Positions 11,173-64,000 of a DNA stretch of 64,000 bases are shown in pieces (positions within the stretch are counted from its first letter, which is position 1; each line of letters begins with the position of its first letter). Source of the stretch: Oncomelania hupensis (Eukaryota > Mollusca > Gastropoda > Littorinimorpha > Pomatiopsidae); contig CM072522.1 in NCBI GenBank assembly GCA_036898135.1, positions 7,223,686-7,287,685 of the forward strand, written 5' to 3'. Under the pieces are notes generated by a model. The model searched no databases. It was given only the letters and a program-made list of their open reading frames with translations, and was not told the DNA's origin. Made by a program: the position numbers and the translations under genes.

Positions 11173-11712
11173 TAATAGAAACGTGTTGTGCATCCGGCTG
11201 CTGTTGTGCATCCGGCTGTTGATTTTGGCACTAGTAGGCCGTCAAAATTTTCCGTCAAGGTTAACAGTATTATCCTGCCTTATACTTTGAAGGTAAGGTG
11301 AAAGGCTTTCTTGATTACTTTCCTCCACCCTATACAGCAGGACATCGTTTGTTTGAGAGCGACTTGGGGCTTATCGGCTGCTTGCCTAATTGATTTTGCT
11401 GCTTTCGTTACTCTTTTATTGTGGCATTTATGTTTTCATTGTGTGGTGTTTTGTGTTTTGTGGTTTTTTTTTTTTTAAATTTGATTGCTTTATTCTGTCT
11501 TTCTAATGAATTCTGTATATTGTGGAGTGTACTTGGTTGCTTAGTCTTTTTTCTTTCTTTTATTTTTTTGTAAGATGATTTTTATGATGTTTTAATTAGT
11601 CCGATGTACTGCATAAATACATGCATGCTTGCTGGTGTGAGCAAACTGTTTTTGCCTAACAGGCTTGGAGCTCATTGTAAAGGACGAGCGTACATTTTTT
11701 AATGAATTAAAT
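11173..11712. other. Unassigned intergenic DNA
   Basis: No ORF of interest is present. The end of the stretch (CTCATTGTAAAGGACGAGCG near 11671, then AATGAATTAAATTG) looks like the 3' end of a LINE running into the trinucleotide tail at 11713, but no coding part of such an element is present. Confidence 0.35.
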
Positions 11713-11730
11713 TGTTGTTGTTGTTGTTAA

Positions 11731-11823
<93 letters not shown>

Positions 11824-11849
11824 CACCGTCGTCGGCGTGGTCATCCGTT

Positions 11850-11901
<52 letters not shown>

Positions 11902-11913
11902 CCATCATCATCA
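11713..11913. repeat. Compound trinucleotide microsatellite (TTG/TTA/TTG/ATC)
   Basis: Blocks of TTG, then TTA, then TTG, then ATC repeat for about 200 bp. The long single-residue reading frames across it on both strands are artefacts. Confidence 0.95.
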
Positions 11914-12111
11914 TCATTTTAACTTCAAGGTTTGAAGAAGAAAAAAATGACCTAGGTTCACTTTAAATGTTCAATAAAATCCACAATAATGGAATGAATA
12001 GTATTTGATGATTCGTTCACTGTGTTGGAATAGGGCCAAAAGCGGTAGCTACACAGGCAGCTGTTCGGAAAACAAGAATGTCGGGATTCTGTTGAGTATG
12101 CTTGAATGACA

Positions 12112-12355
12112 GGCACCAGTATCTCTATTAATAATAGCGTTCCTTTCTCTGCTAACTACAATATAAGTATGCAGACAGCACTCCACTCTGCTCACATTCC
12201 GATACGGGTACCTGTGGTTTGAAGAACTTTCCAGTCTTGCGTCGCATCAACGCACAGGCGCCAGTATCTCTCTGAATAACATCCCTCTCTCAGCTAACTA
12301 CAATTTAAGTATGCAGACAACACTCCACTCCGCTCACATCCCGTGTCGGGCGGCT
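12112..12355. repeat. Diverged ~100-bp direct duplication
   Basis: 12112-12213 and 12256-12355 share a backbone: AGGCxCCAGTATCTCT, then GCTAACTACAAT, AAGTATGCAGACA and CACTCCACTC. The period is about 144 bp. No coding potential was seen. Confidence 0.8.
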
Positions 12356-12511
12356 ATGCATCAGCGGTTTCAGATTATTCTTTTACCAGCAGAGCTTAGG
12401 GCGCTTAGTCAGTTAATCATCATCGAACCCGGTGCTCGGATTTGAAAGGGACCATGCAGTTAGAGCTGAATCGCACATAGGTACCATAATAGGTACCATG
12501 ATAGAACGGAA

Positions 12512-13240
12512 TATGGAATGGAAATAAGTGCAGAGAAGACCAAAATGATGACCAACAACACCAATGGCATCAACACCGACATCAAAGTCCAAGACCAATC
12601 CCTCAACACAGCGCATAGCTTGCCTTCAAATATTTAGGAGCCATTGTATCAGACAATGGGTCCCGACAGGAAGTCCTCTCCAGGATCGCACAAACAACTG
12701 CTGCCGTGGCAAGGTTGAAGCCAATTTGGAAAGACAGGACCATCAATCTACATTCCAATGTAAGGCTGCTGCGCTCCCTTGTCATCTCCATCTTCCTATA
12801 TGCTTGCGAAACATTGACCCTCACAGCAAATCTCCAACGAAGAATACAAAGCATGGAAATGAGGTGGTACAGAAGACCTCTGGGCATTTCCTATACCCAG
12901 CACATCACCAACGACGAAGTCCGACAGACCATCACACAAGCCATTGGACAACACGATGACCTGCTCACAGTGGTGAAAAAACGGAAACTCCGATGGTATG
13001 GCCACGTCACCAGATCATCAGGCCTTGCAAAGACCATCCTGCAAGGCACAGTGCAAGGAGGTAGAAGAAGAGGGAGACCGAAAAAGAGGTGGGAGGACAA
13101 CATTCGAGAATGGACTGGTTTGACACTGAGCGAAACCATCAGGGTTGTTGAGGACAGAGAAAGATGGAGTACGCTGGTTAAACGATCATATGTGGTGCCC
13201 CTACGACCTCCGAGTTACGGGATAGGATAGGATAGGATAG
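12512..13240 (+). mobile_element. RTE-clade LINE 3' fragment (copy B)
   Basis: This is a plus-strand copy of the RT C-terminus and 3' end, starting at TATGGAATGGAAATAAGTGC. The frame 12706-13230 encodes the typical RTE tail region (RRRGRPKKRWEDNIREWTGL). It ends with a (GGATA)n tail at 13219-13240. It is severely 5'-truncated and frame-disrupted near 12620. Confidence 0.9.
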
Positions 13241-13500
13241 AACACAAGTCAGTATGACATATGGTGTGATCACCGGAGATCAACGACAAATGACGAGCGT
13301 TCAACAGCTGTGGAACAGCGTGGGAGGGAAATAGATCGCTCGCTCATCTAGTTTTTTTGTTAGCGGACAGTGCTACATGTTTCAACGTTGAAGAGGCTGT
13401 TCTCCGTTGACCATTCACAATAGCGATGGCGCGTGTACTTCCAACAACAATTATGGTTGACTTTGCGAGGAGGCAAAGATTGACGTAGAGAAGTGTAATA
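13241..13500. other. Unassigned intergenic DNA
   Basis: Nothing recognisable was seen in this stretch. Confidence 0.4.
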
Positions 13501-13790
13501 CTTATTTCATCACTTTTATAGAGCGCTTTTCCACCTCAACAGCTGCTCAAGGCGCAGGCCGATACAGGATATAACTCAAGCCGCCGGAGGTGCTCACCTG
13601 CAACCTTTGGGTGCATAGTCTGACGCCCAGACTTACTGTTTGGTTATAGCCCAAGAGTTTATACCTATTGCCTGTAACAAGACTAACCCCAATTTGGGTC
13701 TCCGGCTGTACTTCCGAGTACAAAGAGGGAATACCTCAAAACCAGCGTGCTAGGACACCACCATAGTGTTTAGGAGTAATCGACCTGGGG
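13501..13790 (-). mobile_element. Retroposon 3' module with L2-like terminus
   Basis: Its reverse complement closely matches 28700-28860. Both contain GGGCGTCAGACTATGC, then GGCGGCTTGAGT, CTGTATC, GCGCCTTGAGC and an end like GGAAAAGCGCTxxATAAAAGTGAT. The GCGCT-ATAAA ending is typical of L2-type LINEs and the SINEs they mobilise. No coding part is present. Confidence 0.65.
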
Positions 13791-13796
13791 TGGTTG

Positions 13797-15812
13797 GGTG
13801 ATGATGATGATGATGATGATGATGTCCACTTGTATGGCGCACATATCCATGCTGGCAGCATGCTCAGGGCGCAGGGGGTTGGGGAAAAAGGGTGAAAAAA
13901 AACAAAAAAACAAAAACTTCTCTATGTATACACTCAAAAATAGTCAGAAAAGATACGTCTTCAGACGCCTCTTGAAAGAATCCAGTGTCTCTACGACTCT
14001 CAAGTCCTGGGGGAGAGTGTTTCACAATGCTGGGCCACAGTGGGAGAAGGAGCGGTGACCCAAGCGCCTCTTCCTGTGACCATCCACACTTGGAACGGAC
14101 AACATAAACTGGGAAGAGGAGCGAAGGCGCCTTGAGGGTTTGTGGGTAGGGACAATGTCTCTCAAGTACCGGGGAGAGGTGGGGTCATGGACACACTTGT
14201 AGCACAAGGAGAGGACTTTATGGTCAATTCTCTTCTTGACTGGTAGCCAATGAAGTTATCGGAGAACCGGAGTGATATGGTCGGTCTTCTTGCTGCGGGT
14301 GACAATCCTGGCGGCCGTGTTCTGAACACGTTGGAGACGATCAAGCTGATGGTCAGGAAGGCCCCACAGACAACTGTTTGCATAGTCTAACCTGAATATC
14401 ACCAAGGTGACGGCAATGGTGATAGCAGCCTTGTTTGTGAGAACACCTCGCAATTTACCCAGAGAGCGGAGATGGAAGTAGCACCCCTTAACCACGGCAC
14501 CAACGTGATCCTCCATTGTGAGGTTGGCATCGATCATGATGCCGAGGTCTCTGACAGTGGACGAGAATGAAATCACAGATTGCCCAACACTGATGGAGGT
14601 CAGGGATACAGCGTCTCTTTTGCTCTTAGGTCCACACATGATGGCCTCAGTCTTGTCCTAATTCAGCTTTAGCATGTTGTGCGTCATCCACACATTGATG
14701 CCAGTGCAACACAGCTCAATCTTCTTAGCAGACTCCACTGCAGCTGCGTCATCAGGAGGGAAAGAGTCATAGAGGCCAGAGTCATCTGCAAAAAGCTGCC
14801 TCCCTAGCCCGTGTCTCTCGATGATACGGCCCAACTCAGAGGTATACAGCGAGAAGAGTACAGGTCCCAAAACGGACCCCTGAGGAACCCCACATGTCAG
14901 TCTTGTAACATCAGATGCAGCGGTGTTCACAGTGACGTACTGGAACCTATCCTCAAGATACGACTGGAACCAATGATGGACGCAGCCCTCGAGTCCAAAC
15001 TCCAGATGAAGTCTCTGCAGTAGCAGCTGGTGGTCGATGAGGTCAAACGCCGAGCTGAGGTCGAGCATCACCAGCAGGGAGAAGTTACCACGGTCGGCAG
15101 CACAGAGAATGTCGTTAAGTACCCGCAGTACAGCAGTCTCTGTGGAATGTCCTGGCCTGTAGTCTGACTGGAAATTATCCAACAACTGATAGCGAGACAC
15201 ATGCTCCGCAAGCTGGTCGGCAACAACACGCTCAAGCAGCTTAGACACATAAGGAAGATTTGAAACCGGGCGATAGTTCTTCTCAACACCAGAATCCAAT
15301 GTCGTTTTCTTGAGAAGCGGCCGTATAACGGCAGTCTTAAATGGGCGGGGAACATAACCCGCTGCAAGGCTGGCATTGATAATGTGAACCAGGACTGGCA
15401 GCAAAATGTCAAGGTTGTCTAACACTAGCTTAGTGGGAACAGGATCAATACTGGAGAAAGTCGGCTTTGACCTGGCAATCACTTTACGCAGCTGATCCTC
15501 GGAGACCGGTGTAAAGGAAGAGAACGCTTCACCACCAAACCTAGTGCACTCCTCACTAGCACTACCCAAGTTTACACTTCACTTTCTATGTGTTAGCTGA
15601 TCTCTAAGAGTCTGAATCTTCTCATTAAAGAACTGTGACAGGGTCCTTGCAGCAGCCTCAGCACCGAGGGTAGGAAGAACGGGAGGCAATGCCTCCTTCC
15701 CTAGGAGTCTGTTCACTATGCTAAACACTTTCTTGGGGTATGAGCGTATTACAAAGGCCACGGGAGGAGACGCGTGTGTAGGGAGGGTTGGGTAGGGAAG
15801 GGTGAGGTACAT
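13797..15812 (-). mobile_element. L2/CR1-type LINE, 5'-truncated, RT region
   Basis: On the minus strand it encodes a reverse transcriptase. 15569-14658 reads 303 codons with KNYRPVSNLPYVSKLLERVV, FQSDYRPGHSTETA, DLSSAFDLIDH, GVPQGSVLGPVLF and catalytic FADD, and ends at a TAG within the RT (LKLN stop). The coherent reading resumes at 14639-14256 (DLGIMIDANLTMEDH) and 14207 downward. A piece of the upstream linker is at 15812-15579. The 3' end reads GCGCCATACAAGTGG followed by an (ATC)n tail at 13799-13823, as in L2 elements. Stops and frame changes mean it is inactive. L2 is favoured over CR1 because of the 3' end; this is a family-level inference. Confidence 0.85.
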
Positions 15813-15842
15813 AAGTCAAGATAACCCCAACTGATTAATAGG

Positions 15843-16005
15843 GGGCCGGGTAGCTCAGTTGGTAGAGCGTCTTACTAGTAACCGAAAGGTACCTGGTTCG
15901 AATCCCGGTGTCACATCCTTCAAGTTCCGGGTTTCCTAGTTTATCCGGGCGCATTTGGGCAGGCGCCAGGTGATGCCGGGTGGGGTTTTTCACGATGTTC
16001 TTAGG
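15843..16005 (+). mobile_element. tRNA-derived SINE (Thr-like head)
   Basis: A box TAGCTCAGTTGGTAGAG and B box GGTTCGAATCCCGG are well kept, with the anticodon loop CTAGTAA (AGT, Thr-like). The anticodon stem does not pair and there is no matching acceptor 3' strand, so it is not a functional tRNA. The body (CCGGGTTTCCTAG...) runs on to an interstitial (CCCTAA)n tract. Confidence 0.7.
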
Positions 16006-16008
16006 CGT

Positions 16009-16083
16009 CGTAACCCTAACCCTAACCCAAACCCTAACCCTAAACCCTAACTCTAACCCTAACCCTAACCATAACCATAATCC
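16009..16083. repeat. Interstitial telomere-like (CCCTAA)n tract
   Basis: About eleven degenerate units of CCCTAA occur with variants CCCAAA, CTCTAA and CCATAA. They are directly 3' of the SINE at 15843. Confidence 0.9.
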
Positions 16084-16681
16084 TTACTAAGACTACGATA
16101 GCACTGTGCGCATGCGTCGAATTTTGTAACGCGTCGACCAATCAGAATGCTCCCAGTCGCTCCCAGCCCAGCTAAGATACTAGGAACCGTGACGATGTCA
16201 CACCGGATTGGCCAATGTGTGACCATATTATTTTCCCCTTACCTTCAACTGGTTCGCTGGTGTCAGAATAATGTGACCAGTAGTCGCCTATACGCTTCGG
16301 TGTCGTGTGAACATAATCTACAGTTACTGATTAATATAGTCTGTAGCCAGGCGGTTGTAGTTGTTGTTGTTGTTGAGTCCAGATTCCGAGCCGAACGTAC
16401 CAATACAGTATTGTTATGACCTTCGTAAGGTGATAAACATTCTCTCTCTCTTCAGTTTGACTGCCGTTTATTTGAAATCTACGCCCTGTCGTAAACGAGC
16501 TGATAAGTTAGGTGTGTTCACTACTGCATGAATTGGCCTGTGAAGTTCCGACAAAGTTTGGCGGGTAAATAAGCCTTTCTTTGTGGGGGGTCTGTTGGGA
16601 CATATTGTTTTTTTCTCTTTTGTTTTGTCCGCCTGCGTGATGAAGAGCTTTGCTCCAAAATGTGCATTGTGTCGTGTTGTC

Positions 16682-16731
<50 letters not shown>

Positions 16732-16769
16732 GATGGTGGTAGTGGTGGTGCTTTTATGTTTTTGTTTAT

Positions 16770-16808
<39 letters not shown>

Positions 16809-16904
16809 TCGAAATGAGCATTTCTTTGGTTTCTTTACGCATTTGTTTGTCATTATTGTATATTTTTAATGCTAGCAGCTCTCTGTTTTAGACCACAAAT
16901 CCTG
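16084..16904. other. Intergenic DNA with (TTG)n and T-run
   Basis: It holds a (TTG)n block at 16679-16732 and a ~38-base T run at 16770-16807. The poly-Leu/Val/Phe reading frames here are repeat artefacts. No gene was seen. Confidence 0.5.
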
Positions 16905-17110
16905 ACAAAGTTGTTATCTCGTGGCACAGTGGATTAGCCGCCGGTCTCCTATACCGGAGTTCGCGAGTTCGATTCCCGCAAGGGGCGGACTTATGTGACT
17001 TAGGTACGAGACTATTGAAGCCATTGAGGGTTTTCTACGGGTACTCCGGTTCCCTCCTTCCCTTGAACAATGGTATTGGATGCAGTCGATCACAAATTTC
17101 AAAACTAAAA
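16905..17110 (+). mobile_element. tRNA-Arg(CCT)-derived SINE
   Basis: The head at about 16912-16980 keeps an A box (TGGCACAGTGGATTAGCC), a perfectly paired anticodon stem CCGGT/ACCGG around loop CTCCTAT (anticodon CCT), and a B box GAGTTCGATTCCCGC. The body (GGCGGACTTATGTGACTTAG, then GGGTACTCCGGTTCCCTCC) recurs at 62862-63085. The acceptor stem is not closed, so this is a SINE and not a tRNA gene. Confidence 0.75.
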
Positions 17111-17199
17111 TTTTGATTTCTTTTCCGTCTTTAAGTGATCTTCCTGCCTTTACACCACATGTTTTGAATGATAGATGTGTGTTTGTTGTGTGTGAGAGA

Positions 17200-17296
17200 G
17201 TGGGTGAAACATGAGCGTGTATCTTGCTACAGATCGCCGCGCTTTGAGTCTGATTGGTGATTTGGGAAAAAGCGAGAATAAAGCATCCATTCTTAT

Positions 17297-17373
<77 letters not shown>

Positions 17374-17374
17374 A
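17200..17374 (+). mobile_element. Short retroposon 3' end with (TAG)n tail
   Basis: ACAGATCGCCGCGCTTTGAG at 17230, then AAAAAGCGAGAATAAAGC, leads into (TAG)n. The same module occurs in reverse at 41042-41105 and 27297-27345. It looks like a short L2-type retroposon 3' end whose tail became the microsatellite. Confidence 0.55.
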
Positions 17375-17566
17375 AGCGAAACCTATGTACAGAGAATCTT
17401 TTTAATCTACTGTGTTCTAGATGATCTCCTTCATTTATTTATTTATTTCAGTTCGTATAGTAAGCAAAAGCACACGTCTACGTCGGTCTAGAAAGATCGT
17501 GGGTTTTGCTGTTCTATATTTTGGTTGTGGTCGTCTCCCCCAAGATTCGTAGCTGTGACTGGCCGA

Positions 17567-18303
17567 CTGTGACACCACCTCCAGAACCTATGGAATGGAA
17601 ATAAGTGCAGAGAAGACCAAAATGATGACCAACAATACCAATGGCATCAACACCGACATCAAAGTCCAAGGCCAATCCTTCAACACAGTGCATAACTTCA
17701 AATATTTAGGAGCCATTGTTTCAGACAATGGGTCCCGACAAGAAGTCCTCTCTAGGATCGCACAAACAACTGCTGCCCTTGCAAGGTTGAAGCCCATTTG
17801 GAAAGACAGGACCATTAGTCTACATTCCAAGGTAAGACTACTGCGCTCCCTTTTCATCTCCATCTTCCTATACGCTTGCAAAACATGGACTCTCACAGCA
17901 GACCTACAACTAAGAATACAAAGCATGGAGATGAGGTGCTACAGAAGACTTCTGGGCATTTCCTATACCCAGCACATCACCAACGACGAAGTCCGACAGA
18001 CCATCACACAAGCCATTGGACAACACGATGACCTGCTCACAGTGGTGACGAAACGGAAACTCCGATGGTATGACCACGTCACCAGATCATCAGGTCTTGC
18101 AAAGACCACCCCGCAGGGCACAGTGCAAGGAGGTAGAAGAAGAGGGAGACAGAAAAAGAGGTGGGAGGACAACATTCGAGAATGGACTGGTTTGACACTG
18201 AGCGAAGCCATCAGGATTGCTGAGGACAGAGAAAGATGGAGTATGCTGGTTAAACGATCATCTACGACTTACGACCTCCGAGTTACGGGATAGGATAGGA
18301 TAG
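17567..18303 (+). mobile_element. RTE-clade LINE 3' fragment (copy C) with TSD
   Basis: This is an RT C-terminal fragment in one open frame, 17595-18293 (232 codons, MEISAEKTKMMTNN to the RRGRQKKRWEDNIREWTGL region), followed by a (GGATA)n tail. GACTGGCCGA occurs at 17557-17566 and again at 18304-18313, a target-site duplication flanking a 5'-truncated insertion. The catalytic RT box is absent, so it cannot be active. Confidence 0.9.
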
Positions 18304-18625
18304 GACTGGCCGAGGGTGACGTTCGTCAATCCAGTCTACTTGTAGTAAAGACGAACGCAAGTCTCAGCTACACGTTGTGTTCATGAGGCACTCGGAGGCT
18401 TATGTGTGGTTGTGTATATCTACATGTTAATGGACAGTGGCGATCTAGGTTATATTAAATTAATTTTATTTGCGAAGGTGTGGTTAGATTTGGTGCCTAG
18501 CCAGTCCAACACACATGCTACTTTGAGGTTACTTCCAAACTTGCAAGCGAGCTGTCTAGTCTACTACTGCCGTTAGTTATGCAGTTAGTTCCCTGGAACG
18601 TACTTCAAATCTTGCTAGTGGTCTT

Positions 18626-18745
18626 AACAGGCGCTTGTATCTAGACACGCGAGCGCCTATGCCTGTGACGCGTCTCCCTACTGGTTATTGTATTTATAGA
18701 TAACCAGAAGGGAAACGCGTCACAGGCCAGAAACAAGCGCCTGTT
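18626..18745. mobile_element. Foldback hairpin element
   Basis: AACAGGCGCTTGT at 18626 pairs with ACAAGCGCCTGTT at 18733-18745, and CCTGTGACGCGT...CTGGTTAT at 18662-18688 pairs with ATAACCAG...ACGCGTCACAGG at 18700-18726. The loop is about 11 bases. The flanks at 18558-18615 and 18748-18795 form a diverged direct repeat (CTACTGCC, TTAGTTA, TACTTCAAAT). Confidence 0.6.
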
Positions 18746-18828
18746 TACTACTGCCTTTAGTTACTTAGCTAGTTTCATTTACTTCAAATATTGTGAGCTG
18801 TTTAACAGGTAATGTGTCCAATACTGTA

Positions 18829-18913
18829 ATTTCTTCTTCTTCTTCTTCTTCTTCTTCTTCTTCTTCTTCTTCTTCTTCTTCTTCTTCTTCTTCTTCTTCT
18901 TCTTCTTCTTCAC
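18829..18913. repeat. (TTC)n microsatellite
   Basis: About 28 units of TTC precede a pyrimidine-rich stretch. No gene lies between here and 19221. Confidence 0.95.
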
Positions 18914-19221
18914 CTTCATCACCTCCACCACCAACACCATAATCTTCACCATCATAATTGTTATTATATTACTGCGTTTAATTTATTGTTCATCAATTGA
19001 AACATATAAACTTCTCGCCGTCGACGTGTTGTTATGTGATCTGAAAGGTATTTTTCCTTTTTGTTTCAAAGTCTCTGCAAGGCAAAGTCAAATCAGCATA
19101 TAGCCTATCGGTATTTTCTTCGAGGCAAACGTTTTCACTTTGTATTGTTGATGTATGTCCCCTGGCAATAAAGTATCTGTTATGTTGGTGTTCTGTATCC
19201 TGGTATTGCTTGTCATTTCAG

Positions 19222-64000
<44,779 letters not shown>

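Noticed and set aside
11699..11966. Poly-Met/Asn and poly-Leu/Ile frames
   Set aside because: Compound trinucleotide microsatellite.
15843..15920. Functional tRNA-Thr gene
   Set aside because: Anticodon stem and acceptor stem do not pair; SINE body follows.
16912..16985. Functional tRNA-Arg(CCT) gene
   Set aside because: Good anticodon arm but no closed acceptor stem, and the downstream body recurs at 62862.

Overview
The window is eukaryotic nuclear DNA. It has GT-AG introns, several LINE clades with microsatellite tails, tRNA-derived SINEs, LTR retrotransposons and dense simple repeats. The mix of RTE, L2/CR1-like and RNase-H-bearing I/Jockey-group LINEs, plus an ADAMTS-like protease with molluscan-looking architecture, suggests a lophotrochozoan, most likely a mollusc and perhaps a gastropod. 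This placement is an inference. No prokaryotic signal was seen.

Layout. Bases 1-7645 hold a young Ty3/Gypsy element whose 5' LTR is cut by the window edge. Its integrase lies upstream of reverse transcriptase, which is the Gmr1-type order. Bases 7646-19221 are intergenic, with RTE fragments, an L2-like LINE, tRNA-derived SINEs, foldback elements and an interstitial (CCCTAA)n tract. From 19222 to the right edge runs one host gene on the + strand, an ADAMTS-like secreted zinc metalloproteinase. I could reconstruct 18 exons from ORF continuity, splice sites and matching phases: signal peptide, M12B propeptide, acidic linker, reprolysin catalytic domain with HELGHLLGLSHD, cysteine-rich segment, one thrombospondin type 1 repeat and a further Cys-rich part. 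The gene continues past 64000.

The introns of this gene collect insertions. The 10.1 kb intron that splits the zinc-binding motif (30178-40312) carries a 28-bp minisatellite. An I/Jockey-group LINE sits in that minisatellite, and three further elements have inserted into the LINE, each with its own target-site duplication. Intron 43601-48171 holds an internally deleted RTE and a non-autonomous retroposon split by a 1.86 kb solo-LTR-like insertion. Intron 48249-60763 holds an L2-like LINE, an RTE fragment, a 35-bp minisatellite invaded by a full-length RTE and another retroposon, and a 1.89 kb LTR-like insertion ending 44 bp before the next exon.

The observations most worth checking are: the IN-RT order of the Gypsy element; the LTR-like insertions that share TGTCA...TGACA ends and 5-bp duplications; the ~0.6-0.7 kb non-autonomous family that shares its 3' end with the I/Jockey-group LINE and has inserted into that LINE; a retroposon 3' terminus plus (TAA)n tail amplified five times; a tandem duplication that made a dead copy of a propeptide exon; decoy splice-acceptor units before exon 62673; and a 1-bp T-run frameshift in the catalytic-domain exon, which is either an assembly error or a broken gene. 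No wholly new multi-gene system was found. The interest is in element structure and nesting.
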